Assembly: GCF_034190915.1 (NCBI RefSeq)
Contig: NW_026947488.1
Span: 196,501-260,500 of the forward strand
Length of the DNA: 64,000 bases
Source: Cavia porcellus
Taxonomy: Eukaryota; Chordata; Mammalia; Rodentia; Caviidae
Direction: 5' to 3'
Positions 1 through 11,655 of this stretch are shown here, one piece after another. The notes beneath the pieces are model-generated. The model saw only the letters and a list, made by a program, of their open reading frames with translations. It did no database searches and was not told where the DNA came from. How positions within the stretch are numbered: the stretch's first letter is position 1; every line of letters starts with the position of its first letter. Position numbers and translations under genes: made by a program.

Positions 1-335
1 GCAGGCTTTCTGCTTGTGTAGTGAAATGCAACACGGAGAGCTTCTCCTAAGACATTTCTCCTATATTATCATAATTTGTAACTTGGAAAGGTCATTGAAC
101 CACTCCAAAGGTCCATTTGACTTCTGCGTTTTCTACTCTAATGCCCTAAATAAATACTGGTTATGGAGAGACATCTGTGTGGTTTTGATCCTACTGAAGC
201 CCTAAAACCACACCACTTTTCTCATTTCTTTAAACCTTTGCCATACTTTTTTGGAGATTGGCAATGTAGGTGAGGTCCTCAAAAACTGGCCCCTGGAACG
301 CGGACCTAAAATCCTTGGACTGGGAATTTTATCCT
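1..335 (+). repeat. LTR, 5' member of an LTR pair (cut by window edge)
   Basis: This stretch aligns along its length with 5216-5540: both have the same CA-tag of a GTAGTGAA..GCAACA block, a CTCCTAAGACA.TTCTCCTA block, an AATAAA signal (149-154 here) and a GGTTTTGATCCT block. The upstream part of the LTR lies outside the window. The copies differ by many substitutions and small indels, so the insertion is old. The boundary with internal sequence is approximate, and I could not recognise a primer binding site with confidence. Family not identified. Confidence 0.6.
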
Positions 336-502
336 GAATGTGTAAGTCTGCCTAGAGTGGAAACTGTAGGTATGGAAGCTCTGGATATGGAGGAGGTCTT
401 AACAGGATGAAACACCTCCCCAGGAACACTGGGAGGAGAGAGGGAGAAACAAGGCTGAGTCTCCCACTGTGAACAGGCTGTTTTATCGGGAATAAAAATA
501 AG

Positions 503-566
503 GCCAGGGACATAGCTCAGTAGCAGAGTGCCTTCCTGGCGAGTTCGAGGTCATGAGTGCAATTCA
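503..566 (+). repeat. ID-like tRNA-derived SINE (partial)
   Basis: It has the RNA polymerase III box A-like sequence TAGCTCAGTAGCAGAGTGC, a GCCTTCCTGGC stem and a box B-like GAGTTCGAGGTC. It matches other ID-like copies at 3627, 3946, 19968, 20221 and 23961. There is no clear A-rich tail, so the 3' end is truncated or decayed. Confidence 0.7.
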
Positions 567-3500
567 TAGAAACAGCAACAAAAACAAGCCAAAGCTTTCA
601 GCTGAGGAGCAAAGGTATTTACAGCCACTCTAATTCCTGCTTTAACAGGGATTTTTGTGCCAAAAAAAGCCTAGCAAAAATGTTGAAAGGGGTAACATAT
701 AATCCATATTTTCCTCAAACAGGCACTATAGATACTGATAATTGCGAAAGAGTTGAAAAAATCTTTAAAAGGCACATAGTGCAAAAAAAAAAAATCACTT
801 TCCCTGAGATGTTCTCAACTTGGAATCTGATTCCTTTAGGTTTGAGCCCTTTGCAAAGCTTGCAGTCAGCAGCTTTTGATTTAGACATCAACCAGGATCT
901 GAAGAAACAGTGGGTGAGAGGCCACTTCTCATTTGCATGCAACAGGAGAAAAGTGAATAGGGTGAGACACATAGGCTTGAGAGCAGCCAAGGAGACAAGC
1001 AGGCTTAAGAGCATTCAAAGGGAAAATTGAGTTACAAAACACCAAAGGTAAAAACAATCGATTTTACCAGTTGTTAGTGATAATGTGGCCGAATCCCATG
1101 CCAAGACCCAGAACACACACTGTGAGGTCCAACAGGAGGGGTTTTGGTCAAAGGAAGCAGAAGTGGCACTGTGCCCAGCGGGCCAGGGCAAGGCGCCCGG
1201 GGCAGAAGAAGCATCTTTAGGAGGAGGGCTCTGTGGAGGAAGGGGTCAGGCAGATGAGTCTCCTTTTGATCCACTGGCGGGTCTCCTCCTGGGCTGTGGG
1301 CCTCTGTCAGTTGGGGGTTTTCATTTTGCCTCTGTTACTTTTGATTATTGTTTGTCCTCACTGGGGCAGAGCGAACTTGTACTTTCTCAGTTTTGAGTCT
1401 CTTCCTTTTTTGGGTAGGAGAGATGTGGCCTTATCAGTTAGGCATGGAATAAACATATTCTAAAGACTCACAAGTGTATGTGGAACTTTTTGTTGTATGC
1501 TTGATCCCAGCATTTACTCCTCTTATGTGGCTTTTTAATCAGAAGTGTCTGGATGATTGTGGGCTTGTTGGCATGGCCACAAGGAAATTCACTTGGGGGA
1601 CAGTATTTTAACATCAAGTCCCAAGCAGGGAAAGAACCAAAGAGCTCCACTGAGCCTGGAGTTTAGCTCAGACAAAGGAGCTATAGAAACAATGTTTCTT
1701 GTTTTAGCTGCAAGGAGAAATCTACTCAAAACACTGTGCACAGCTCCCTGGATTCTTACATTGTTCAATTGGTTATTCTTCCCTTGACAAAAAAAGTGAA
1801 ATCTGTGGGTAAAGGAATGGGATACCTAAGGATTTGGGATCTTCCAATACTTATTGGGTTCAACAGATTGAGTAGGATCACGCTGAGATAGAACTGATAT
1901 TTAAACAAAACAGCATTTAAGGACTTTGAGACTCAGGAACAAATGTTTCAGTTACTGCCCAGTGCCTATGGCACGGCTTCTGGATGTGACAAATACAGAT
2001 CTACAGGGGCGAGCAATGTTCCTCACTCCAGTAAAAATGCTACATTAATTTAACCTGGAGGGATACGAAGAGCACCTTTGCTGACACATGCAACTGATTT
2101 GCTTTGAGTGACCAATTTATGATTAATTTAGAATAGCAGCCACAGGGGTGTGGAGACTTTCTTCCGGGGTGAAAGAGACATCCCAAGATTTGATTTCTAG
2201 CCATCAGTGGCTAAAACCATTCCCAACTTTTACCTTTAAAAGTATATTTACATGGTGTAAGGCAAAGAGGACCTTCCCTGGCCTGGCTCGTTGAGGTGGA
2301 ACCTGTGCCCTGGACATGGGGGTTTATAGCCCTGCCTTCCTTATGCTGAGGGGCAAAGTCTGCCAGGGTCTCCAGACCAGAGCAAGAGTACCATCTGCAT
2401 GTCACCACAACAAGAGAGCCCAAAGTGACTAAATACAAACACAGGGTTTTTTTCCCCTCTATATCTTAACACAAAAATTCCTTATAATCTCCAGATCTAA
2501 AAATAGTTAAATGTATGCACCATTTAAATTAAAAAAAAAGGGGGGGGGGAACTGTTCATCTCATAATAGATTTCACTTGGGAGTATATGTAATTTAAAAA
2601 TTTTAAATTCTAATAGAGATGCAGTTCCTGCAGCAAAAAGATAATACAATCAAATAAAAAGTAAAATGAGCCTGTTAAAATGATCTTTGTAGTGGACAAT
2701 AATAGAACCCAGTTCTGTGCTAATCTGGGGTCAAGGGTATGCTTATGTGTTTCCAGCCAATGCTAAATGGCCTATCTACTGCCAGAGCACACAATCTGTA
2801 TCATGGATCCAAGCCCCTCTCAAGAAGCAGACCCTCAGTGCTATGATGGTGATGCCTCTGAAACTACACAACTGATGGAAAAGAATGAAACCAAAACCAA
2901 TGCTAATTGACCCAGGATGCCCAGGAAATAATAAGCAAAATCAAAATCAAAGGTCTACATAGGCATTGAGTATATAGAGATAACAAAAATAAAAGTTTAA
3001 TGAAAAAAGGGACATACAAATTGTATTCTTAAGATAAAATATAAAAATATATTTAATTATAGATAATAGTTTTTCTTTATTAAATCCTTTTTTACAGGAT
3101 CTCTGCTAATTGACCTACAGTGAATGTGACTAGGCATTTTGTAGTTATGAATTCTAAATTTGTAAAACTTTGTAATTAAATTTGGCTAAAATTATATTTG
3201 AGTGAACTCTGATTTGTAAAATGTTTGGCAGTCTCTCTGTGTATCTCTTGTCTGTTTGTCTGGTCTGTCTGTAAGCAGTTGTTGGGAGTCAAATTAGCTA
3301 GTGATCAATCACATGTGTGGAGCCAGAAACACACGTCTTCAGAAGGGCTGCTGGAGGTGAATGGGTGTTCCAGCCTCAAGAATACAGGGTGTAAGCAAGC
3401 AGCAAAGGAGTCCAACAAAGGGTATAAACAACAGCTTGGAGAGTTCTCACAGACCCTGACAAAATGTGCACTTGTTTCTGTGTCTGTTCCGGTCTGCACA

Positions 3501-3620
3501 GATCTGCTGTCCATGGTTGTCCATTTGTCCACTCTGCAAACAGCTGTTCTTTTTAATTTGAGCTCAACGTTTTTTATTCAGTTTTCCTTCTTCTGCACTT
3601 GGATCATTTGATTAAAGGTT
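567..3620. other. Unannotated sequence between the paired LTRs
   Basis: No recognisable gene. An open frame at 557-1030 (+, 157 codons) starts at the tail of the SINE and has no motif I know. A GC-richer block at 1085-1400 is open in several frames on both strands, which argues against coding. A homopolymer run of nine A followed by nine G sits near 2530-2550. If the LTRs at 1-335 and 5091-5540 belong to one element, this is its internal region, but I could not find reverse transcriptase or integrase motifs here, so it would be non-autonomous or badly decayed. Confidence 0.4.
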
Positions 3621-3626
3621 TATTCA

Positions 3627-3726
3627 GGGAGATTTAGCTCAGTGCCTCCAGGGCTTGCCTGGTAAGCACAAGGTCATGAGTTCAGTACCCAGTACCAGAA
3701 ATAAAAGTACAAAATTAAATAAATAA
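3627..3726 (+). repeat. ID-like tRNA-derived SINE
   Basis: Box A-like TTTAGCTCAGTGCC, box B-like CATGAGTTCAGTACCCAGT, and an A-rich tail (AAATAAAAG...AAATAAATAAA). Orientation is plus. Flanking GGTTTATTCAG occurs on both sides (near 3617 and 3728) and probably marks the target site duplication. Confidence 0.8.
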
Positions 3727-3945
3727 AGGTTTATTCAGGTTACAAAGTTACAAAGCATTATTCTACCTGGTCCAAATACCAGCTGAGTTGACAGCTGGTC
3801 CAAATGATGCAAAGATTGGTTAGATAAATATATGTTTTTGTTTATTATTGTGTTGAGTCTCTCACTGTTTAAAAATTAATAGGTTAAATGTTAAGATTGA
3901 GTTTTTATTAGTGATCAAAAAATTTTTTATTAAGATGAGTATAGA

Positions 3946-4028
3946 GGGGTAGGGGTTTAGCTCAGTGGCATAAGTGTCTACTTGGGAAATGTGAGGTCAT
4001 GAGTTCTATACCCAGTACCAAAAAAAGA
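3946..4028 (+). repeat. ID-like tRNA-derived SINE
   Basis: Starts GGGGTAGGGGTTTAGCTCAG, has CATGAGTTCTATACCCAGTACC and ends in an A-run. It is the same family as the 3627 copy and has a typical length. Confidence 0.8.
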
Positions 4029-4170
4029 AATGAGTAAAGAAAATCCACTGGAGTTGGGATTATTGGATGGGATTCTGACTGATGAGTTGCAGCCTTTCCA
4101 AGTCAATGAGGGCCCAGGACATAAGAGAACCTCTGCTTGGGTCATCCATAGATACTCAGTGAGTCTCTGG

Positions 4171-4205
4171 TGGCTGAAGACACCTGGCTCCAACTCCAAT
4201 TAACT
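4171..4205 (+). repeat. Short direct repeat of LTR-region sequence
   Basis: About 33 bp here recurs with one difference at 5163-5196 inside the 3' LTR (shared core CACCTGGCTCCAACTCCAAT). It is probably an LTR fragment or a short duplication within the element. Confidence 0.55.
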
Positions 4206-5077
4206 GCTTCCAGATATGCAGGTTTTCCAAAATGTAAAACAGGGATTATTTGTGGTATCAAAATGTTGTTTCAAAAAAATGTTTCATATTCAGACCTCTG
4301 CTGGTACCAAAAACTTATGAGATTCACATTCTACTAAAGATCAATAAGTTACATGAAAGTTTTTATGTATTGGATAGGGATGATTGACTAAAAGGGATAT
4401 TTAATGTCAAACCAAAAATTTGAATTGTTAAAAAACTCATACTTGTTATGCTATAATATTGTATATTATTGTATTGACTTCTGATTTTCTATGTAAAATA
4501 TGTAACCAGTAACACTATGATATTCAAATGTTAAAATATCCATGGATAATAGAAAAAAGTTTCATTTAATATTGTAAGGTGTTTCATTTTTAGCTAAGAT
4601 ATTAATGTTAAGCTCTCTGTCCCTGGTACACTGTATTGTTATCAATGTTTTCTTCTGGATGTTCAGCATCTGAGACCTACAGACTGAAAAGTAGAAAGGC
4701 AGATGAGCTAAGAGGATAGGTGACACTGTAGATTCAAGAGGTGCTATGCATGCTTCCAAGGCAATTCCTGAGGAGACCTAATTGACCTTGATAGATAACA
4801 AAAAACTGATTGCGTTTAGTACAGGCCTCATCTTAACTTGGGCTTGAACCTCCTGTAGAAAAGTTTAACTTCAACAAGTATAATGCAATGCCATAGTAAA
4901 ATATTAGCTGTCCAAAAGGCTCAACTCTCTAACACCTTCTGACAATTGTTGGCCACAATGATTAATAACTGATTATTATTATAGACTGATGAACTATACA
5001 GAATTTAAATTGTGAGAGCTCTCCTAAGAGCTTCTCCAAGCTTCAGCTGACTACCCATCACTTTCAACAACTAAACA

Positions 5078-5090
5078 AAAGGGAGGAATA
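5078..5090 (+). other. Polypurine tract before 3' LTR
   Basis: The run AAAAGGGAGGAA lies immediately before TATGTAGAGGG, where the 3' LTR appears to start. A purine tract abutting a TG-starting LTR is the usual plus-strand primer arrangement of retroviral-type elements. It supports reading 5091 onward as a 3' LTR rather than a solo LTR. Confidence 0.55.
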
Positions 5091-5540
5091 TGTAGAGGGC
5101 CACTGAAATTGGAAATTGAACACATGCGGGGCTGCAGCATGGCCAGGGCAGTTATCAGATAAAGGCTGAGGACACCTGGCTCCAACTCCAATTAACTAAA
5201 TAAAGACTCTAGCTCCAGGCATTTCACTCCTGTAGTGAAGTGCAACATGGAGATCTCCTAAGACACTTCTCCTAAAGTAACATAATTTGTTACTTGGAAA
5301 AAGTCACTGAACCACTCCTAGGGTCTGTTCGGCTTCCTGCATTTTCCACTGTAACCCAGTAAATAAATGCAGGCTGTGAAGAGATATCCCCTGTTGTAGC
5401 TACCAGCATCTCCAAACTCTGTAGAGGTTTTGATCCTGCTGGAGCCCTAAAGTCATACCACTTATCACATTTATTTAAGCCTTCATTGCACCCTGGTTTG
5501 CGGGACTGAGAATCTAGGCCAGGTTCCCAATACACTATAG
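5091..5540 (+). repeat. LTR, 3' member of the pair
   Basis: It starts TGTAGAGGG after the purine tract and contains AATAAA at 5362-5367. The part from about 5216 aligns with the window start. It ends near CCCAATACACTA; the exact end is uncertain. Class not assigned. Confidence 0.6.
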
Positions 5541-6665
5541 TGAGACGTTTACTTCTGTTTTTTTACTCTCACTTGATCTATTGAAATCTAAGATTTAAAT
5601 GTATTAAAAACATTGTATTTAGTAGTATTTTTTTCTAAATTTTTATCATCTAAATATGAATTACTGTCATTAACTTCAAAGAATTCTTATGTTTAAAATC
5701 TCTAAAGTAAGTTATGATATTGTATAAAAATTATCATTTTTATTGAAAGTATTGTAAATTTCAGTGGAATTAAGTGGTGAATATGCAATATAATTTTCAG
5801 TGTTTTCATGTTCTTTTATAGAACATCATAGGTTTTTCAAGTTTCCAGTATCAAATTAGTCTGTTTGTACATACATTTCTGCCTTAATGCTTAATGTCAG
5901 TGATCTTAAGCTGGAAAGATTTGACAACTGGACATACATTGACTCTTTGGTTGGGTATTTTACATTTTTTGAATCATAAATCCTCTTTAGATTTTTTATG
6001 TTTTTGAAGTGAAACATCTTCTATTTTATTAAACATGAATAGTGGCACTTCTAATCTTTTGTGTGCTATTTTACATCTTATTAATTTTATGGATTAGGAA
6101 CCCCAGAGCAATAGTAACCAACTTTCTTTCATGGGCAATGCACTTGACCTACAGCTTCTTTAAATATAATCAGCACACAGCATCCAAAGCAGGTTACAGT
6201 GTATCCCTGGTGAGGTTTCGATTTTCATTAATAGAAGATTTCAAGTAGAAGGTGATTCAGTGGTCAACCATGAAAAGCATTCCCTGACTCACACAACACT
6301 ATTACAGCAAGTCAGTCATTTCTACTTAAGGAAGATTGACTTTTTAAATAGATTTTTTAAAAATTTCAATTAAGATCATTAATTACAAAATGTGCATTTT
6401 TATGGGATGAAATGTGGTGTTGATTTTACTTACATTTTCCAATAACTATATACAGCAAATGAAGATATCTGTCTCTTCAGATGCATCTCCATGTGGATGA
6501 ATGCAGACAGGAATTTTGTTTCAGTTATCTTTAAAGGCAAAGCATGAAAGAAATATATTTTCCTGTAATTAATGTATGTAATATGAAATGGATGCTGATT
6601 AGTATAAAATGTTGCATATTTTTGGATAAAGATGTTTTTCTCCTTCTCCTCCCAGTAAAGATAAA
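5541..6665. other. AT-rich intergenic sequence
   Basis: I see no gene or recognised repeat. The short open frames here are chance events in AT-rich DNA. Confidence 0.5.
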
Positions 6666-6669
6666 ATTA

Positions 6670-7475
6670 AAAAAGAGGAGCTAAAGATGGTGGATCAATA
6701 AGCTGCAGGATATACAGACTCCCTGAGAGATACAAATCAGATGCCAGAATAAAACATCCTGGAGAGGTCCGGATAAAGGGAAATGGATCCTCTTAACCCA
6801 GGAAGAAATTACAGGGATGAAACTATGGTCAAACATGCAGTCTCAGGGCTACCATTGGAGCAGCAAAGATTAGTAGTCATGGCACTTTCAATGGAGCTGC
6901 CCAAACTTGCACCACTGCAACTTGCTATAGCTGCCTGGACTTGCACCATTGTGACTCACTGGATCCACAGTTGCACTGAATTCAGAGGTCAGGGAGCCCA
7001 ATAGAGGACTGAGCCAGTAAGGGACCTGCATTAACCCATGGTGAGTGCTGGGAATAAGATCCTCCCATGAGAAAGGAGCAATCAACTGGATGACATGTTG
7101 GAATCAGGCAGAATAGACAGGAACAAGGAATGGCAGTGACTTCAGTTGGTTGCTCCCTGCCCAGAGCAGATTTGTGGGATCTGCTTGGCCTGGGCCATGC
7201 CCCTGGCAAGAACCCAATAAGTTGTCCCAAACCAATTCCATATGCATGGCACACACTAAGACAGTGAAGGCCCCAGCAGGTTGACTGGCCTGGAGGTGAG
7301 GGGTCAGCATAAGTCACCTCTGCTTGCAACTCAGTGACCAACAGGAAGCTGGAGATTGCAGAAAGCCCTAGTGAGCATGCTTCAGAAGAACCATGACCAA
7401 CAAGTAAAGGGGCTGGAACCTCCACTATACAACTGTATGGAAGAAACCAAAAATGTGAAAAGAGAAAGAAATAAG
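6670..7475 (+). mobile_element. LINE-1 5' UTR-like region (element A)
   Basis: The start (AAAGATGGTGGATCAATAAG, then CTCCCTGAGAGATAC) resembles L1 5' UTRs, with GC-richer sequence following as is usual for L1 promoters. It runs directly into ORF2 sequence at about 7478 with no ORF1 and no endonuclease region, so element A has an internal deletion of roughly 2-2.5 kb compared with a normal L1. The assignment as 5' UTR rests on position and composition; only the first ~100 bp looks really characteristic. Confidence 0.6.
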
Positions 7476-7486
7476 AAAGGGATGCA

Positions 7487-10144
7487 ATGAAAGCCGTTCT
7501 GAGAGGAAAATTTATTGCACTGAGTTCCCACATCAGGAAAACAGAACGAATACAAATAAATAACTTGATGCTACACCTCAAACAGCTAGAAAAAGAAGAG
7601 CAAGTCAAGCCCAAAGCCAAAAGAAGAGAGGAAATTATAAAAATCAGAGCAGAAATCAATGCAATAGAGACTAAGAAAACAATCCAAAGAATCAACGAAT
7701 CAAAGAGTTGGTTCTTTGAAAGAATAAATAAAATTGATAAGCCCCTAGCCAACCTTACTAAAAAAAGGAAAGAAAAAGCTCAAATTCATGCAATAAGAAA
7801 TGAAAAAGGAGAAATCACTACAGACCCAATAGAAATACAGAGGATCATCAACACCTATTTCGAAAACCTCTACTCTCAAAAGTTTGATAACACAGAAGAA
7901 ATAGACAGATTCTTAGAAGCATATGAAGTACCAAAGCTAGATCAAGAGGATATAAAACTGTTGAATAACCCAATCTCTGCTAATGAAATTGAGAATGTAA
8001 TTGGGTCCTTGCCCACCAAGAAGAGCCCAGGCCCAGATGGATTCACTGCAGAATTCTACAAGAAATATAAAGAAGACCTAATGCCGACACTCCTCAAACT
8101 ATTCAATGAAATTGAAAGGGAAGCAATCCTTCCTAAGTCATTCCTGGAAGCAAATATTACTCTAGTACCAAAACCTGAGAAAGACCCAACTATAAAAGAG
8201 AACTATAGACCGATCTCCCTAATGAACACAGATGCAAAAATCCTCAATAAAATATTGGCAAATAGGATCCAGCGAATCATCAAGAAGATTATACACCATG
8301 ACCAAGTGGGATTCATCCCAGGAATGCAAGGATGGTTCAACATACGCAAATCAATAAATGTAATCCACCATATCAATAAAGCCAAAAATAAGAATCACAT
8401 GATCATCTCTATAGATGCAGAAAAAGCCTTCGATAAGGTCCAACACTTATTCATGATAAGAACTTTACAGAAAATTGGAATAAATGGTCTTTACCTCAAT
8501 ATAATAAAGGCCATTTATGACAAACCAACAGCCAGCATCATACTAAATGGCCAAAAATTGAAAGCCTTTACTTTAAAATCGGGTACAAGACAAGGATGTC
8601 CTTTATCACCACTCCTATTTAATATAGTACTGGAAGTACTAGCCAGAGCAATTAGGCAAGAAAGAGAAATAAAAGGGGTAAAGATAGGAAAAGAAGAAGT
8701 TAAATTATCATTGTTTGCAGATGACATGATACTCTACATAGAAGACCCCCTAAACTCCATTGAAATACTCTTAGACACAATAAATAAATTCAGTAATGTG
8801 GCTGGATACAAAATCAATACTCAGAAATCAATAGCATTCCTATACACGAACAACAAAATTACAGAGAGGGAAATAAGAGAAACTGGACTATTCACATTAG
8901 CAAGCAAAAAAATGAAATATTTAGGAATTACTCTTACGAAAGAAGTGAAAGACTTATACAGTGAAAATTATAATACACTGAAAAAGGAAATTGAAGATGA
9001 TCTCAGAAAATGGAAAGACATCCCTTGCTCATGGATAGGAAGAACAAACATTGTGAAAATGGCCATTCTCCCAAAACTGTTATACAGATTCAATGCAATC
9101 CCAATAGAAATACCATCAACATACCTTATAGATCTAGAGAAATCACTCCTAAATTTCATCTGGAACCAGAAGAGACCTAGAATCGCAAAGGCAATTCTAA
9201 GCAGCAAAGACAAAGCAGGAGGCATCACAATCCCTGACTTGAAGTTATACTACAAAGCAACAGTAGTAAAATCAACATGGTATTGGAATCAAAACAGAGC
9301 TGAAGATCAGTGGAATAGATTAGAAGATACAACCACAACTACGAACACACTCAACCACCTTATTTTTGATAAAGGAACCAAGCAGGTTCACTGGAAGAAC
9401 GACAGTCTCTTTAATAAATGGTGCTGGAAAAACTGGCTCTCCATTTGCCGAAAACTAAAGCTAGACCCATGTCTATCACCATGTACTAAATTAAAATGTA
9501 AATGGGTCAAAGATCTGAATATTAAAACAGAAACACTAAATCTATTGGAAGACAAAATAGGTAGAAACCTTGGAGACATAGGAGTAGGTAAAGAATTCAT
9601 GAACAGGACTCAAACCGCACGGGAAATACTTCCCAGAATCAATAACTGGGACCACTTCTTATTAAAAAGTTTCTGCATGTCAAAAGAAATCTCCAGCATA
9701 GTGAAAAGAAAACCCACAAACTGGGAAAAGATTTTAGTGAACTCTCTCTCAGACAAGGGCCTCTTGTCTAAAACATATAAAGAATTAAAGAAACTCAGAC
9801 CTCCGAAATTCAAAGATCCAATCCAAAAATGGGCATCTGAGATGAATATGCAATTCTCAGATGAAGAAATGCAAATGGCAAATAAATACATGAAAAAATG
9901 CTCATCATCATTGGTCATTAGAGAAATGCAAATTAAAACCACACTGAGATACCATCTCACTCCTGAAAGAATGGCCAGGATCAAGAAAACCGACAACAAA
10001 TGCTGGAGAGGCTGTGGGGAAAAGGAACTCTCCTGCACTGCTGGTGGGAGTGTAGACTGGTACAGCCTTTGTGGAGATCTGTCTGGAGATTTCTCAAAAA
10101 GTTGGGACTGGAAATCCCATTTATTCCAGCTATTCCACTTCTAG
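7487..10144 (+). pseudogene. LINE-1 ORF2 lacking endonuclease, reverse transcriptase intact (element A)
   Basis: An 885-codon open frame covers ORF2 from the segment after the endonuclease through reverse transcriptase and most of the C-terminal domain. RT motifs are visible: AEKAFDKV with its Asp at residue 316, [14 protein letters not shown] (motif B), and the FADD catalytic pair at residues 410-413 (nt 8714-8725), followed by KYLGITL. The N-terminal endonuclease (about 230 residues in L1) is absent because the 5' UTR joins inside ORF2; the first ATG is an internal Met. The frame breaks near 10020 in an A-run within the C-terminal Cys-rich motif, and the rest of the protein continues in another frame to 10431. 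As it stands it could not retrotranspose by the usual endonuclease-primed route. The long uninterrupted frame makes it the youngest-looking L1 here. Confidence 0.92.
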
Positions 10145-10431
10145 GCATATTCCCAGAAGAACTGAAAGCATCATACCACAGTGATATATGTGCACCTATG
10201 TTTATAGCAGCACAATTTGTAATCGCCAGATCTTGGAAACAACCCAAGTGCCCATCAACTGAGGAATGGATAAAAAAGTTGTGGTATTTCTATACAATGG
10301 AGTATTATTCAGCTATAAAGAAGGATCACATTGAGATATTTATCAATAAATGGGCGCAGCTTGAGACCATACTCATTAGTGAAATAAATCAATCTCGCAT
10401 GTGTGAATACCGAATAGTTTCCCTAATGTAA
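10000..10431 (+). pseudogene. LINE-1 ORF2 C-terminus in shifted frame (element A)
   Basis: Carries the conserved L1 ORF2 tail, including [19 protein letters not shown], then [21 protein letters not shown] (residues spanning 10230-10310) and a stop at 10429-10431. It is the continuation of the frame at 7487, displaced by a small indel around 10015-10025. Confidence 0.9.
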
Positions 10432-11600
10432 ATAATGATTCAAATATATAAAAATATGTGGTAATCATGATTCTCCATTAGGTGGCCTTGAAGCCTTATA
10501 AAGTTTTCACTCATTAATTAGAAAGGCTTTATTCTGGGCTTCTTGATATGAAAATATTTGAAGCTAGAGTATATGAAGTTTTATCCAAATATTTCAAGGA
10601 AAAAGACACTATGGTAACTACTATTAAGTCAGGTTATAAGGTGGTGAAGTACTAGGTTGTTGAAACAGTCATGCTGTGACCTCTATTGTTATATTGTTAT
10701 GTCCTGTTTTATCTCAATCTCCCCCTTATTGTTTCAAAAAAATTATTTAGTCATTTCTTATGTTTGTCTTAATTAAAGAAAAAATTCAAAAAAATTAGGA
10801 TATATAAATAGTAACTCTTTTCGATTTCCTATTAACTTGTTTTGAAGTCCTGTAGTACTCCCACGATCTTGTTTTGACTGATTAGACTCTGTTCCATTCT
10901 ATATGATAGTATCAAGTTTGAAGACATAGGCAACTACTTTGAAGACAATAAGATTCACTAAGATACCCATTCTGGTTTGACTATTGTCTTCTTTGGAAGT
11001 CCTGTAATGTTTACAATGCCTAAGTTTTATTGGTCTTGTTCTCTACTGTTTTGTCCAACTTTATAATATCCAATAAGATAGACAATTCTTTTTAAGGAAA
11101 CAAGGGACAACGTTGATAACCATTGTTGATAAACTTGTACTCTGTTCTACACCATGTGCTATGTCTATCCTTGGTATTGACTGACAGCTTTGTTTTGCCA
11201 TATTTGACTGTATTCTCCCCCCCCCCAAAGAAAGTAATAAGCACTAAGGAGTAATAAAATCCAAGATGTGTAAATTTTGTTGTAAAAAAGAGAGGGAAAA
11301 AAAAAAAGAAAAAGAGCTCTAACGGATATAACAGCAAGTGTGTTTGGGGGTAGCTGACTTTATCAATGTTTTTGGAACATTGAACACAGCTGTTTGCAGT
11401 CTCCCTGTTTGAATGTCCACCTTGTGTTCTTTGATACTGTGATTTGAGGAACTATTTTCAAGAAGATAGTGTGTAATCTACTAGCAGGTAATTTCTTACT
11501 GTTATGTTTTTTTGTTTTGTTTTGTTTTGTTTTGTAGTTCTGTATTGCGTGTACCCTTACGCCGCTTTGGTTTGTTTTGTGTTTTTCTCTTTTTCCTCTT
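10432..11600 (+). mobile_element. LINE-1 3' UTR with internal repeats (element A)
   Basis: Follows the ORF2 stop directly. Internally it repeats imperfect units around the words TTGAAGTCCTGTA, CAACTACTTTGAAGA, GATTCACTA and GGTTTGACTATT. The same units recur at 13425-13800 and, more degraded, 13900-14300, and on the minus strand at 42.2-42.8 kb, so repeated units are a general property of this host's L1 3' UTR. A short run of C (near 11218) and the TTTTG run at 11509-11534 are also within it. Confidence 0.7.
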
Positions 11601-11655
11601 AAATAAAAAAAATAAAAATAAAAATAAAAAATAAAAAATAAAAAGAAAAAGCCCA
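11601..11655 (+). repeat. A-rich (AAAAT)n tail of LINE-1 element A
   Basis: A run of AAAAATA-type units follows the L1 3' UTR and precedes an unrelated L1 segment, as expected of a retrotransposition tail that has turned into a microsatellite. Confidence 0.75.

Noticed and set aside
557..1030. 157-codon plus-strand frame
   Set aside because: No known domain, starts inside a SINE, and is matched by an overlapping 99-codon frame on the other strand.
3627..4028. tRNA genes
   Set aside because: The box A and box B sequences belong to tRNA-derived SINEs with A-rich tails; no cloverleaf with a proper acceptor stem.
6982..7752. 256-codon minus-strand frame
   Set aside because: Antisense to the L1 5' UTR and ORF2. 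Hydrophobic composition comes from reading A-rich L1 sequence backwards.
9610..10247. Minus-strand frames across the L1 ORF2 end
   Set aside because: Shadows of the ORF2 reading frame.
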